Source: Ruminococcus sp. (lineage in GTDB: Bacteria > Bacillota > Clostridia > Lachnospirales > Lachnospiraceae). From it: a stretch of 36,614 bases of DNA. A program made the translations under genes and the position numbers. This document shows, piece after piece, positions 17,507 to 26,771 of this stretch (position 1 is the stretch's first letter; each line of letters starts with the position of its first letter). Location: the NCBI GenBank assembly GCA_023663085.1, contig JAMPIB010000039.1:1-36614 (forward strand), given 5' to 3'. The notes beneath the pieces were generated by a model. That model had not been told where the DNA came from. It saw only the letters and a program-made list of their open reading frames with translations, and made no database searches.

Positions 17507-18136
17507 TTATTCAGCCAGAAGTTCTCCCGGTGCGCAGCTGAAAGGTTCTGCATACGTCGCATGCTCCGTTTCCAGAACTTCGCCATCGATGGTGATCACA
17601 ATTTTATCCGCGCCGTAAGCCTCCAGAAAAGTCGCCGTTACGGAAGACAAAATAATGTTCTCACCCTTCTGCGTCATCGTCTTTAAATACTCCCGAAACG
17701 TCTTGGACAGATCCAGATAAAGTATTTTCTCACCATCGGCCTCTTTTTCCTCAAAAGAAAGTACTTTGGTGCCTAAAGAAACAATATTATGGCGCACCAG
17801 CGCATCGACCAGATTCTCCGCAGAAACCTGCTCCATAGTCGATACTTCCGCATTCAGTTCATCAGAGGCGCCGTTACCATAATAGATCATGACCTCTACC
17901 TGCGGTTTTTCTTCCTCTTCCGGAATCTCTTCCACTTCTATCAGTTGTATGTCCTCTTCTTTAACCAAACCGTCTTCTTCATCCAATAAATATTCCAGGG
18001 AATCTACTAATAAATCGCTTGCCGATACGTCCGGTACTTCTTCCATTGCCGAAGCTTCTTCCGCCCTGCTGCCGCAGGATACCAGTGACAATACGATCAC
18101 CAGTGGAAAAAGCACGAGCCAGCTTCTATTTTTCAT
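17507..18136 (-). CDS. GerMN-domain lipoprotein
   Basis: 209 residues from ATG 18136; GGAG lies six bases before it, better than the ATG at 18148. A lipoprotein signal ends in LSLVSC (lipobox), then an acidic linker of about 70 residues and a GerMN domain in the C-terminal half ([56 protein letters not shown]). GerMN domains occur in GerM and other cell-surface proteins linked to sporulation and the cell wall. Likely anchored to the outer face of the membrane. Confidence 0.85.
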   Translation of the reverse strand: MKNRSWLVLFPLVIVLSLVSCGSRAEEASAMEEVPDVSASDLLVDSLEYLLDEEDGLVKEEDIQLIEVEEIPEEEEKPQVEVMIYYGNGASDELNAEVSTMEQVSAENLVDALVRHNIVSLGTKVLSFEEKEADGEKILYLDLSKTFREYLKTMTQKGENIILSSVTATFLEAYGADKIVITIDGEVLETEHATYAEPFSCAPGELLAE

Positions 18137-18183
18137 AATACTCTCCATTCCGGAGCGTTTTCCACACTACTGCTCCGATTTTA

Positions 18184-18239
18184 CATGATCTTCTCCTCAA
18201 GTCGAGGTATATTCTATCATACTGTCCATAAAAAAGCAA
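18184..18239 (-). promoter_or_regulatory. Promoter and leader of the GerMN gene, with a start-stop site
   Basis: TTGCTT (18239-18234), 17 bp, TAGAAT (18216-18211). The leader then shows GAGGAG followed after seven bases by ATG directly followed by TAA (ATG at 18186-18184, TAA at 18183-18181). A short hairpin CGGAGC...GCTCCG lies between that site and the gene start. Confidence 0.55.
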
Positions 18240-18245
18240 CATAAC

Positions 18246-18274
18246 AAAAAACACCGCGCTAAGACGGTGTTTTT
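18246..18274 (-). terminator. Rho-independent terminator after tRNA-Leu
   Basis: AAAAACACCG, an eight-base loop, CGGTGTTTTTT on the minus strand, 12 bases after the tRNA. Confidence 0.9.
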
Positions 18275-18286
18275 CAATAACATAAG

Positions 18287-18370
18287 TGCAGGAAAAGGGA
18301 CTTGAACCCTCATGATATTGCTATCACACGGACCTGAACCGTGCGCGTCTGCCAATTCCGCCATTCCTGC
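18287..18370 (-). tRNA. tRNA-Leu (anticodon CAG)
   Basis: Acceptor GCAGGAA pairs with TTCCTGC; D arm GCGGAATTGGCAGACGC; anticodon stem CACGG/CCGTG with loop TTCAGGT (anticodon CAG); long variable arm TGATAGCAATATCATG as in class II tRNAs; T arm with TTCAAGT; discriminator A. 84 nt; CCA is not encoded. Confidence 0.97.
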
Positions 18371-18381
18371 GAACAAATGCT

Positions 18382-18410
18382 ATTGTAACTTCTTTTTACA
18401 GTTCTGTCAA
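18382..18410 (-). promoter_or_regulatory. Promoter of tRNA-Leu
   Basis: TTGACA (18410-18405), 17 bp, TACAAT (18387-18382), ending 11 bases before the mature tRNA. Near-consensus. Confidence 0.85.
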
Positions 18411-18446
18411 GACCAAACGCAAAATTTTTATTTTTATGAAAAATTT

Positions 18447-20252
18447 TTACAAAGTAAATCTCTGCGTCTTCTCGTTTTGCTTTTCGCTGAGGTCTACCAG
18501 CGTCTGTGTATCTTCGTAACACTCTTTGATAGAATCCGCAACTACCTGCATACCTGCGCTCGTCTCTTCCGCCGATGCGGAATTCTCTTCTACCACGCTG
18601 CTGAGGTTTGATACAGAATCCGATACTACGACTTTTAATTCGTTTAAGATATCCGTCTGTTTGCCGATCGTCGTAGCGACTTCATCCACAATATTGATCT
18701 CTTTATACAGATTATCAAACGCATCCTGTGTTTCCTGCAGCTGCTTCTGCTGTTCTGTTACACTGTCCATGACTTCCTGCATTCTCTGCGTGGAAACCTC
18801 TATGTTGGTAGTAAGTTCCTTAACTATGTTCTCAATGCCGGCAGCACTCTCGGCAGATTTCTCCGCCAGATCACGAATTTCCTCGGCAACGACCGCGAAT
18901 CCCCGGCCCGCTTCTCCAGCTCGCGCCGATTCAATGCTGGCGTTGAGCGATAACAGATTCGTCTGCGATGTCATGCTCTTGATGACTTCTACCATCTTAT
19001 TGATATGGATCGCCGACTCGCTGGTCTGCTTCGTCTGCTCCGATACAACCTGGATCACATTAGTGGTGTTTTCCGTGATCTCATATAATTTCCTGATGCT
19101 TTCAGAAGCGCCATCCGAGAACTTCATCATTGTATCCACCGATACGCCCAGTTTATCCATTTCATCCTTCTCGACGTCGATAACGCCGCCCAGTCTCTGA
19201 ACTTTCTCATTAACGATCTCCGTCTCCTGCGCCAGACTGGTCGTGCCTTTGGCCATTTCCTCAACTGCCCGGTTCGTATCATGTATACTGGTCGTGATAT
19301 CGCCGAATTTATTACTGAAATCCTCGCTGCTCTTCTTAAGCTGTACGCTGGCGTTGCTCACTTCTCCGATCATGCCCGCCAGAGAAAGTTTCACCTGATT
19401 AAGCGACTGCGCGATCTTACCGATCTCATCAGAACGCGCAAGCAGCCTTCCATCAAGTTCAAACGAAAGATCTCCTTCTTCAATTTTACGCAGATTGACT
19501 TCCACTTTCTGGATACCCTGCGCAAGTCTCCTGCCAAAGAGCACCGATATCACCATAACGATGATAAGAATGGTCACAATACTCCCCGCATAGGCTAACA
19601 GCATATGATAAAACTGGGTCTTGATCTCCATTTCCTTGGCCCCGACCTCAACCTCTATATCATCAATGTAGTTTCCTGTTGTGATGACCCAGTTCCAGGG
19701 CTCGAATTTCTCGGAATAAGCCAGCTTCGGCGCGACTGTCACACCATCCGCTTTTGTAAAATAGAACTGGTTATATCCGCCGCCCGCTTCTGCGGATTTC
19801 ATGATATTCTGGATGATCTTTACCCCGTTCTGGTCTGTCAGGTCATAACGGTTATCTCCTTCCTGCTCCGGCAGGATCGGGTGCATGACCAGATTATAGT
19901 CCGTATCGTCGATCCACATATACCCCGAATCATCATCCCGGTAGCGCATACCGCGGATCACTTCTTTAGCCATCTCTTTGGCCTCTTCTTCCGTCATCTC
20001 TCCCGCCTGGCTGCGGTTGTAGTAATCCTGAACAATGGCGATCGCCGACTGGATCTCCGATTTGATCTCCAGCTGGTATCCCTGACCTACCGTCTCCTCA
20101 TAAGTGGAGAGATTCTGATTCATGGACTTATTCAGAAAAGAAATACCTTCCACACCAAGAATGATTATCGTGACTGCCAGCATACAAAAGATGATTAATA
20201 CAAGGAACGTTGCAATACTACTGGATCTTTTTGTTTTACCTGTCTCATTCAT
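18447..20252 (-). CDS. Methyl-accepting chemotaxis protein with Cache sensor
   Basis: 601 residues. Membrane helix 1 at about residues 15-37, an extracellular single-Cache (sCache_2-like) domain ([32 protein letters not shown]), membrane helix 2 at about 198-220, HAMP to about 275, then a long coiled signalling domain with the conserved tip [27 protein letters not shown]. Cache domains of this type often bind small organic acids. It sends ligand signals to CheA/CheW, which are not in this window. It follows the hemerythrin gene on the same strand with its own promoter. Confidence 0.95.
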   Translation of the reverse strand: MNETGKTKRSSSIATFLVLIIFCMLAVTIIILGVEGISFLNKSMNQNLSTYEETVGQGYQLEIKSEIQSAIAIVQDYYNRSQAGEMTEEEAKEMAKEVIRGMRYRDDDSGYMWIDDTDYNLVMHPILPEQEGDNRYDLTDQNGVKIIQNIMKSAEAGGGYNQFYFTKADGVTVAPKLAYSEKFEPWNWVITTGNYIDDIEVEVGAKEMEIKTQFYHMLLAYAGSIVTILIIVMVISVLFGRRLAQGIQKVEVNLRKIEEGDLSFELDGRLLARSDEIGKIAQSLNQVKLSLAGMIGEVSNASVQLKKSSEDFSNKFGDITTSIHDTNRAVEEMAKGTTSLAQETEIVNEKVQRLGGVIDVEKDEMDKLGVSVDTMMKFSDGASESIRKLYEITENTTNVIQVVSEQTKQTSESAIHINKMVEVIKSMTSQTNLLSLNASIESARAGEAGRGFAVVAEEIRDLAEKSAESAAGIENIVKELTTNIEVSTQRMQEVMDSVTEQQKQLQETQDAFDNLYKEINIVDEVATTIGKQTDILNELKVVVSDSVSNLSSVVEENSASAEETSAGMQVVADSIKECYEDTQTLVDLSEKQNEKTQRFTL

Positions 20253-20307
20253 TTTTCACACTGTGCCCCCTATGTAAAGTATCACTGTTTTTTATTATAC
20301 CATTTTT

Positions 20308-20335
20308 ATTATACTCTTTTTCCAGCCTTTTTCAA
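20308..20335 (-). promoter_or_regulatory. Promoter of the chemoreceptor gene
   Basis: TTGAAA (20335-20330), 16 bp, TATAAT (20313-20308). A second TATAAT-like box follows 16 bp further downstream. Confidence 0.65.
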
Positions 20336-20364
20336 TGGCCTTGCGGAAATATGACATTATTTTT

Positions 20365-20396
20365 GATTGCTTTTTTTGATTGCTTTTTTTGATTGC
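20365..20396. repeat. 13-bp tandem repeat, about 2.5 copies
   Basis: GATTGCTTTTTTT repeated at exact 13-bp spacing (GATTGC at 20365, 20378, 20391), between the hemerythrin stop and the chemoreceptor promoter. No hairpin. Confidence 0.85.
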
Positions 20397-20403
20397 TTTC
20401 CGC

Positions 20404-21216
20404 TTACTTTTCCCCTATTTTTTTGTCACTGTTCAAAATATGGTTTATCAGCCACTGTGTCAAAAACTCCAGCAGTTCCTCCAGCGTCTCCTGCTGGTGC
20501 TCGTCAATATGCTCCAGATCCATATTTTCCAGCCGTTCCACAAACGCGTCATGCGCCCGCTTCTGTGCCTCCAGACCTTCATACTGAATATTTTCCATAT
20601 ACTTTTCTTCATCCGCAAAATGAAATATCGTATACTCTTTCATCTCGTCCAGTAAATGCACGATCTCATCATATTTATCGGGAATAAATTCATCCATTAT
20701 CAGCCGGTGCACCTCTCCAATAAGGCGAAACAGTTCCCGGTGCTCCTTATCGATCAGGGAAATCCCCGTCAGATATTCATCTGTAAATTGTATGGGGCCT
20801 GCCGCCTCCTCTACGGGTTTCATCTTGCCGATCATCATATCCGAACCGATGATATGACGATAAAGCCATGTCACCAGATACCGCAGCAAGTCATCTAAAA
20901 ATACCTGCTGCGCGCTGCTTTCAGACGGCATGGTGATATCCGCTTCGCATATTTTCTCCCGGAACACTGCATGCTGCTTTTTCTGCAATTCCAGTTCCGG
21001 ATGCCCGATACTTTTCATATATTCCTCTTCATGTTTGAAATGCGTCTCCGCATACTGATTCAACTGCCCTAACATTCCGCGGATACGATCATATTTATCC
21101 TCTATGATATCGTTTTCCAGCAGTTCCCGGATCTCTCCTATTATGCGGAACAGTTCGCGGTGTTCGTTATCGATCATCTCCACCCCAAGTAAACAATCAT
21201 CTGTAAAATAATACAT
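20404..21216 (-). CDS. Tandem bacteriohemerythrin (two domains)
   Basis: 270 residues holding two hemerythrin domains (about 8-130 and 145-270). Domain 1 has His19 (DNEHREL), His59/Glu63 (HFKHE), His82 and HIIGSD. Domain 2 repeats this as DKEHREL, HFADEE, QKRAH and HILNSD. In both domains the first His of the usual HxxxH pair is Gln (QKKQH, QKRAH). Hemerythrins bind O2 or NO at a di-iron site. In an anaerobe beside a chemoreceptor, oxygen or NO sensing or buffering is likely (inference). Confidence 0.92.
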   Translation of the reverse strand: MYYFTDDCLLGVEMIDNEHRELFRIIGEIRELLENDIIEDKYDRIRGMLGQLNQYAETHFKHEEEYMKSIGHPELELQKKQHAVFREKICEADITMPSESSAQQVFLDDLLRYLVTWLYRHIIGSDMMIGKMKPVEEAAGPIQFTDEYLTGISLIDKEHRELFRLIGEVHRLIMDEFIPDKYDEIVHLLDEMKEYTIFHFADEEKYMENIQYEGLEAQKRAHDAFVERLENMDLEHIDEHQQETLEELLEFLTQWLINHILNSDKKIGEK

Positions 21217-21242
21217 GACTTTCCCTCCTGTTATCTAATTTC

Positions 21243-21860
21243 TCAGCGGATAAAATTCGTCCTCGCAAACGGCTCCTTATCCGGCAGACCATATGTTTCC
21301 CTGCCCAACGCGATACTCTTCATCAAAAACGTCATATTTCTTGCCAGCGTGCGCATCATCTGCAAACCTTCCGCATCCTGTTCGGCCTCACCAGGCAGCG
21401 TTCCATGGATCCCGTTCCAATACTGGCCGGACGCGATCGGCATTCCCGTAATGCCGAAAAACTTATTCAGTTCATCATAAGTCGCCGTAAGTCCGCCCCG
21501 TCTTGCCGCCGCGACTGCCGCCCCTACTTTCATGGACTTATCAAAATGCGTACTGTAAAAGAGTCTCGTCAGAAATGCGACTAATGTTGCGTTGGCAGAC
21601 GCATAATATACGGGACTGCCGACCACGAGACCATCGCTTTCTTCAAATTTTCGGGCCGCTTCGTTCACTATATCATCAAATACACATTGCCCTTTTCCCG
21701 CACAACTGCCGCAGGCGATACAGCCGCGGATATCCTTGTTGCCAATATGCAGGATCTCCGTTTCAATATTTTCCTCGGCAAACACTTTCTCCATCTCATG
21801 CAATGCCGTATACGTGTTTCCATTCGCCCTGGGACTTCCATTGACCATCAATACTTTCAT
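21243..21860 (-). CDS. Flavodoxin-fold NAD(P)H:FMN reductase with Cys cluster
   Basis: 205 residues. FMN-binding start MKVLMVNGSPRANGNT, then CIACGSCAGKGQC (Cys set like that of iron-sulfur flavoproteins) and GSPVYYASANATLVAFLTR, which closes the flavin site. AAGGAGG precedes the ATG. Such proteins reduce flavins, quinones or metals in anaerobes. It lies 32 bp after the lipoprotein gene. Confidence 0.88.
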   Translation of the reverse strand: MKVLMVNGSPRANGNTYTALHEMEKVFAEENIETEILHIGNKDIRGCIACGSCAGKGQCVFDDIVNEAARKFEESDGLVVGSPVYYASANATLVAFLTRLFYSTHFDKSMKVGAAVAAARRGGLTATYDELNKFFGITGMPIASGQYWNGIHGTLPGEAEQDAEGLQMMRTLARNMTFLMKSIALGRETYGLPDKEPFARTNFIR

Positions 21861-21892
21861 CTTGTAACTCCTCCTTATATGTTTATTTATAC

Positions 21893-23530
21893 TTACTCAT
21901 ATACAGATAGAACACCATAATATTTCGCGATCGTAGAAATATCCTGCACATATTTCCCTACATCCTCCAATCCGTAACGCAGCAGATAATAATCCATATC
22001 GTGCAGCATCTGATAAATTGTAACGACATGTTCTACTTCATGCGTTTCGGACGCCAGTAACGTTTCGTCGATGAGCTTTTGCAGATCATCCCGTAGTTTT
22101 TCGTTATGTACGCTTTCTTTCATTTCTTCCAGAAGCGCCGCAAAATTCTCCGCGTCAAAACGGTTATAGACGGTTATGGAATCGCCATATTCCTTAATCT
22201 GGATATCGCCCTTCTGATCGAAATAATTCCAGTAAAGATGTTCTGTATCTTCCAGTTTTTCAAAAAGATTATCGTCCAGATATGCCGATTCCATTTGCTG
22301 ATTGGCCACTTTGATATTTTCTTTTAACCGCTCGATCTCTTCCTCGGACATTCCCTCCAGAACCTGCTCCCGCATGGCAAGGATTTCCTCCTTCGAGGGT
22401 GCCTCTGCTTCAGCGGCAGATGTGCTGTCAAGTCCAAGGATTTCCCACTCTCCGCTACTTTCCGCACTCTTTAAAATAAAATAGCAATAACTGTCATAAA
22501 CATTAAAATTACTGATAGACTCATCCTCCGACAATTCACGGATATTCTCTATCTGCCCGTCCTGCAGATTCACCCTCGTAAGGAATGACGAAAGTCCGCC
22601 GCGCTCTTCCACATTGGGTTCCTGCAGGAAATAAACCCATTCGTCGTCATAAGTAAACAGCCTCGGCTTATAGTCACCGGGTATTTTATAAAGTTCTCTT
22701 TCCGTTGCATCCTTCAGAAAATACTGCATCAGCGCCGGAGTTTCTCTCTCGCTGTCGCAATAAAAGATGATATCTTTCGCTATGAGCGGTTCTCCGCGGC
22801 ATGTCAGTATCTCCTCGGCGGATTCTTCATTGCTTTCTTTTATCCATATACTGTTTATGTCAATTACTCCTTCCGGTTTTATCAGGCAGGTATAGCCATA
22901 ATATTCTGTACTGAACCACGGATCTATGAGATAGCGCAGGCCCTCGTCACTTTCCTCCGGCGGCCCGAATCGCTCATAAGTCCCCTGCGGCATATCCGAT
23001 AGCAAATTCCCTTCCGAATCCAGCGTATATGCCTGAAATTCCCTTACGGGTCCGTAATCGGTAAGAATATCTTCTGATACGACGAGCGTACTCTCGACAA
23101 TCCGCAGATCGTAGCTGCCGGGATCGACCTGCGTCAAAACCTCTTTATTCAGACCATTTTTGTTAAGCCTTATAAGATCTGCTGTCATACCATCGTCCGT
23201 CACATGATAGGCAAGAGAAAAAATATAGTCTCCATATAACGCTGCTCCCGCTATATGCGGGGTACAGTAAATCGAGTGCACCTCAGATTCCAATGTGGCC
23301 TTATAAATCCTTCCTGCTCCGCCAAAATATATCACATCGCCGTCGCTATCGGAAAGGGGATGATAATAATTGGGAGAAGAAGCTGCGTCTTTTTCGACAG
23401 ATGTAACCTCCTCAGCAGCTTCACCTTCCGATGGATTCTCCGGCGCATCCTGTATCTTCTGCCTGCTGCAGCCGCAGGAGAGCGCCAGACCCGCCACGGT
23501 TATGGCAAATATAGTTTTCTTTTTCATCAT
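21893..23530 (-). CDS. Lipoprotein of unknown function, probable beta-propeller
   Basis: 545 residues. Signal peptide with lipobox ALSCGC, so lipid-anchored outside the cell. An acidic low-complexity linker follows, then repeated strands of the type seen in DUF5050/TolB-like propellers (DGDVIYFGGAGRIYKATL, DEWVYFLQEPN), and a helical acidic C-terminal third. No catalytic motif. The start may be the second Met (GAGG six bases before it). It begins seven bases after the nitroreductase gene, so probably the same transcript. I do not recognise a named family. Confidence 0.75.
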   Translation of the reverse strand: MMKKKTIFAITVAGLALSCGCSRQKIQDAPENPSEGEAAEEVTSVEKDAASSPNYYHPLSDSDGDVIYFGGAGRIYKATLESEVHSIYCTPHIAGAALYGDYIFSLAYHVTDDGMTADLIRLNKNGLNKEVLTQVDPGSYDLRIVESTLVVSEDILTDYGPVREFQAYTLDSEGNLLSDMPQGTYERFGPPEESDEGLRYLIDPWFSTEYYGYTCLIKPEGVIDINSIWIKESNEESAEEILTCRGEPLIAKDIIFYCDSERETPALMQYFLKDATERELYKIPGDYKPRLFTYDDEWVYFLQEPNVEERGGLSSFLTRVNLQDGQIENIRELSEDESISNFNVYDSYCYFILKSAESSGEWEILGLDSTSAAEAEAPSKEEILAMREQVLEGMSEEEIERLKENIKVANQQMESAYLDDNLFEKLEDTEHLYWNYFDQKGDIQIKEYGDSITVYNRFDAENFAALLEEMKESVHNEKLRDDLQKLIDETLLASETHEVEHVVTIYQMLHDMDYYLLRYGLEDVGKYVQDISTIAKYYGVLSVYE

Positions 23531-23536
23531 ATTCCT

Positions 23537-24043
23537 CTACAGATATTTTACCCTTGTCTCATCCAGAAAGCCTCTGGCCTCCGGCGATTCTTCGGCTTTT
23601 CCTACCGCGATCACGGCTAACGGCGTACTGTTTACAGCAAGGATCTTCTGCATCTCTTCCACCCGCTGTGTAAGCGGATAACAGCCGCACCAACAAGTCC
23701 CGTATCCTAATTCCTTAGCCGCCAGCAGAATATTCTGTGCCGCGGCGCCGCAGTCCTGGGGCCAGAAACCCTGACAGATATTTTCCTGAAGATCCGGTCT
23801 GCCGCAGATCACAATGGCCAGTGGCGCAGTAGCGAGCATCTGCGTATAAGGCATCGCTTTCATGATCTTTTCTTTCACTTCCAGACTCTCCACAACGACA
23901 AATTCCCACGGTCTTGTATTGCAGGCGCTCGGCGCCATCATGGCCGCCTCCAGCATCTGAACGACATGCTCCCGCGGTACTTTTGTCTGCGGGTCATATT
24001 GCCGGATACTCCGACGGGATCTGATTGCATCTAATGTGTTCAT
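23537..24043 (-). CDS. Nitroreductase family protein
   Basis: 168 residues. FMN-binding start RRSIRQYDPQTKVPREHV, APSACNTRPWEFVVV, and the C-terminal GYGTCWCGCYPL. These flavoenzymes reduce nitro compounds, quinones or flavins with NAD(P)H. AAAGGAGG precedes the ATG. First gene of a set with the lipoprotein and the FMN reductase; a palindrome overlies its promoter. Confidence 0.9.
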   Translation of the reverse strand: MNTLDAIRSRRSIRQYDPQTKVPREHVVQMLEAAMMAPSACNTRPWEFVVVESLEVKEKIMKAMPYTQMLATAPLAIVICGRPDLQENICQGFWPQDCGAAAQNILLAAKELGYGTCWCGCYPLTQRVEEMQKILAVNSTPLAVIAVGKAEESPEARGFLDETRVKYL

Positions 24044-24080
24044 AGCAAGTCCTCCTTTATATTAATAATTTTTTGTCATA

Positions 24081-24115
24081 GTCTACCATTATGGCAGACT
24101 TGTTCATCATCTCAA
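24081..24115 (-). promoter_or_regulatory. Nitroreductase promoter with palindromic operator
   Basis: TTGAGA (24115-24110), 16 bp, CATAAT (24093-24088). The -10 box lies at the centre of a 19-bp imperfect palindrome gtctaccattatggcagac (24081-24099; nine-base arms with one mismatch), a good repressor site. Confidence 0.65.
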
Positions 24116-24154
24116 CTCCAAAACCTTACATTTCTCCTTGTACCGTCCATTGCC

Positions 24155-24781
24155 TTAAGCGCGCTCTGCTACTTCTGCAAAACACCGCACCGGCGGCTGC
24201 TCTTTTTCATATGTTCCGATGATCTTCTCCATCCAGATCATATGATACCAGCGCCCGAATTTATAGCCGCAATTATGGAACTCACCACACTTCACATATC
24301 CCATATGCGCATGAAACTGCGCGCTGTTGGCGGTCAGATATTCATCTTCCACTTCCGGATAACCGATGCAGGCATAAAGATTCGTGATGCCCATCCGGGC
24401 AAGCGCCTTTTCCAGTGTCTCATATAACAGCCTTCCGAGTCCCCGTTTTTTTTCATCCGCCGCCAGATAAATCGTCATTTCCGCCGACCAGTCATAAGCC
24501 GCACGTCCGACAAAAGCGCCTGCATACGCATAGCCTGTTATTTTTCCATTCCGCACGGCTACGAAATAAGGATATTTTCGCAGAGTTTTCTCTATTCTTT
24601 TCCTAAATTCCTCTACTGTCGGCACCTCGCACTCAAAGGCGATCGCAGTTTCTTTTACATAATAAGCATAAATGTCCAGAATGGCCTCCGCATCCTCTAT
24701 GCTGGCTGATCTGATCTCTATATCGTCTTTGTTTCCGGCCGTTTCGGGGCTGATATTGGTCATAGATGCTAAATCAGACAT
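24155..24781 (-). CDS. GNAT acetyltransferase, phosphinothricin acetyltransferase-like
   Basis: 208 residues. Family features are IRSASIEDAEAILDIYAYYV at the start, the GYAYAG strand, acetyl-CoA loop KRGLGRLLYETLE and HMGYVKCGEFHNCGYKFGRWY near the end, the last typical of PAT/YncA (MnaT) enzymes. It probably acetylates an amino acid derivative. Divergent from the next GNAT gene. Confidence 0.88.
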   Translation of the reverse strand: MSDLASMTNISPETAGNKDDIEIRSASIEDAEAILDIYAYYVKETAIAFECEVPTVEEFRKRIEKTLRKYPYFVAVRNGKITGYAYAGAFVGRAAYDWSAEMTIYLAADEKKRGLGRLLYETLEKALARMGITNLYACIGYPEVEDEYLTANSAQFHAHMGYVKCGEFHNCGYKFGRWYHMIWMEKIIGTYEKEQPPVRCFAEVAERA

Positions 24782-24834
24782 ATATGCACTCCTTTTTCCT
24801 TCGTCATCTTATCATCTTTTTCTGCTATAAGACT

Positions 24835-24864
24835 ATTATAAGTTCAGTTGACGGTAATTGTCCA
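24835..24864 (-). promoter_or_regulatory. Promoter of the PAT-like gene
   Basis: TGGACA (24864-24859), 18 bp, TATAAT (24840-24835). Back to back with the plus-strand promoter. Confidence 0.65.
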
Positions 24865-24869
24865 GTTCC

Positions 24870-24898
24870 TTGTTAAATCGTCCGGATTAAGGTATAAT
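24870..24898 (+). promoter_or_regulatory. Promoter of the plus-strand GNAT gene
   Basis: TTGTTA (24870-24875), 17 bp, TATAAT (24893-24898), 36 bp before the ATG. Confidence 0.75.
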
Positions 24899-24934
24899 AT
24901 GGACGAATCATGACCATTCGGAGGAGGACTGACC

Positions 24935-25354
24935 ATGAAGATTACAGTATATGAAAACTTTCCTGATTGTGCAAAAGAGATCAGGGAAACCGTATTCATA
25001 AAAGAGCAGGGATTTCAGAATGAACTGGATGAAACAGACCATGAGGCCGCGCATCTCGTGGCTTTTGATGAAAATAACGTGCCCGTTGCCACCTGCCGCA
25101 TATTCTGGAATACGGCGATGAACGCCTACACGCTCGGCAGACTTGCCGTTATCCGGGAATATCGCGGCCAGCATATCGGTTCCGCCCTGTTAGCCGAAGC
25201 CGAAAATTATGTACGGGAAAAAGGTGGGAAAACGCTCATCCTGCATTCCCAATGTCAGGCCGCCGGATTTTATAAGAAATCAGGGTATGCTGAATTTGGA
25301 GAGATAGAAGACGACGAGGGGTGCCCGCATATCTGGATGCGGAAATCGGTTTGA
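24935..25354 (+). CDS. GNAT family N-acetyltransferase (ElaA-like)
   Basis: 139 residues, one GNAT domain: start KEIRETVFIKEQGFQNELDE as in ElaA/YjcF-type proteins, central LGRLAVIREYRGQHIGSALL (acetyl-CoA loop RGQHIG), and AAGFYKKSGY at the end. Substrate unknown. GGAGGA precedes the ATG. It ends 12 bp from the opposing radical SAM gene. Confidence 0.9.
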   Translation: MKITVYENFPDCAKEIRETVFIKEQGFQNELDETDHEAAHLVAFDENNVPVATCRIFWNTAMNAYTLGRLAVIREYRGQHIGSALLAEAENYVREKGGKTLILHSQCQAAGFYKKSGYAEFGEIEDDEGCPHIWMRKSV

Positions 25355-25366
25355 AGGAAAAATACA

Positions 25367-26443
25367 TCAAGTTTTATCAGCATTCCACCCTCCTCCTAAT
25401 CGTCTCCTGCAATATTTATTCAACAAAAAAACGATATAATCATCCCTGCTGAACAATCTCTGGCTTGTCCTGTCGCCCTGTGCTTTGACGATATCACAGA
25501 GCGGAACAGTCAAACGGGTCTGCTGTGCTATACTGCTGCTTTTCATATAATTTTCAAGTATTATCTCCACTCCGTGTTTTTTCAGATTTCCCAGACACCA
25601 ATACGGCGCCGGCGACGTGATATTCGGATATACATTAAAGTCTTTATCTATATAGAAAACAGGACGATCACTGACATAACCGGCTGTCGAATGCTCCCCC
25701 GCCAGTTCGTCATAAAGCGCCTGCTCCGTTTTTCCAAAGACTTCCCTGATATCACTTTTACCGCAATGTCTGAGCGTATAGTCTTCCAGCAATTTCGGAA
25801 TATACAGAAGATCATCCGGCGTCACCCTTACATCATACCAGTTTTCATTTTCTCCATCACAGGAACCCTGATGCAGAAAAAAAGAAAAATCGCCACCGAA
25901 AGACTTACAACGCTTCTCCAGATCAAGACGCTTTATCAGGTTTTCTATCTCTTGCAGTTCGCCTATATTATTTTTGTTTACGAAGGTCTGGATACGCGGG
26001 GAAATCTTATTCTTGAGCAGAATTTCCATCGCCTCCAGTATTTCCGCGTATGCGCCTTTTCTGCCGATATAAAAATCCGTCGTCTCTTTACTGCCGAAAA
26101 TAGTTAATTGCGCTTTTTGCAGTCCAATAGAAGAAAGCCATCTTACATAGTCTTCATCCCGTACAAGCCGCCAGAAACTGATCAGTTCAAAATGTTCTAT
26201 CGGCTTGTCAGAAAGCCGGTTACAAAGAGCAAAAAGTTCCTGATAGTTATCTCTGTAATCAGGTTCACGATACCAGTCATATATCTGTAGACAATCCGTG
26301 AAAGGCTTAAACTGTCCGGCCGCAGATTCCATTTCTGAAACGTCCATGTTTCCATTCGGCGTCGTTCCCAGCCAGCAATGCCTGCACCGATTAGGACAGC
26401 CGTACATGTCAAGCGCGATGATGATCTCCTTAAACTTTGTCAT
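25367..26443 (-). CDS. Radical SAM protein
   Basis: 358 residues from ATG 26443 (GGAGAGG just upstream; the longer frame is not needed). The cluster motif CPNRCRHC (CxxxCxxC) lies near residue 15. The C-terminal third has YPNITSPAPYWCLGNL and VPLCDIV, resembling a short SPASM-like region but with few cysteines. No peptide precursor or obvious partner is adjacent. The exact reaction is unknown. Confidence 0.85.
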   Translation of the reverse strand: MTKFKEIIIALDMYGCPNRCRHCWLGTTPNGNMDVSEMESAAGQFKPFTDCLQIYDWYREPDYRDNYQELFALCNRLSDKPIEHFELISFWRLVRDEDYVRWLSSIGLQKAQLTIFGSKETTDFYIGRKGAYAEILEAMEILLKNKISPRIQTFVNKNNIGELQEIENLIKRLDLEKRCKSFGGDFSFFLHQGSCDGENENWYDVRVTPDDLLYIPKLLEDYTLRHCGKSDIREVFGKTEQALYDELAGEHSTAGYVSDRPVFYIDKDFNVYPNITSPAPYWCLGNLKKHGVEIILENYMKSSSIAQQTRLTVPLCDIVKAQGDRTSQRLFSRDDYIVFLLNKYCRRRLGGGWNADKT

Positions 26444-26525
26444 ATACCTCTCCTCGTTAATATCATTGTGAAAATATGTGGAAATTTCCGACGAAAACAA
26501 ATTTTTCTTTTGCTAATGAATTATC

Positions 26526-26714
26526 TTAAAGAACGCTGAGAAATATAACTATAATAATGACAACAAGAATACTGAATATCCATGTCCACTTATTTCCTAA
26601 ATTCATTGTATATCCAAAACCACTTCGCGGTCTCTTGATAATCACTCTTTTATCTTCTCTGTTGAAATATAATCTTCCAGTCAGCCAGCCATCATCTTTA
26701 TTGCCCGTTTCCAT
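26526..26714 (-). CDS. Small DUF5808-like membrane protein
   Basis: 62 residues. LYFNREDKRVIIKRPRSGFGYTMNLGN matches the DUF5808 pattern (nnDpRl...GfGwtlNfgn), followed by one membrane helix to the end. AAAGGAG precedes the ATG. It lies directly downstream of the second 90-bp repeat and a TGCTATAAG box. Function unknown. Confidence 0.75.
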   Translation of the reverse strand: METGNKDDGWLTGRLYFNREDKRVIIKRPRSGFGYTMNLGNKWTWIFSILVVIIIVIFLSVL

Positions 26715-26771
26715 AAAGTTCTCCTTTGCAGCTTCTGATTTACATACCTGCTTATAGCATTTTTATTGAAG

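Noticed and set aside
20365..20396. Possible CRISPR-like repeat
   Set aside because: The repeats are tandem with only T runs between them and no unique spacers.
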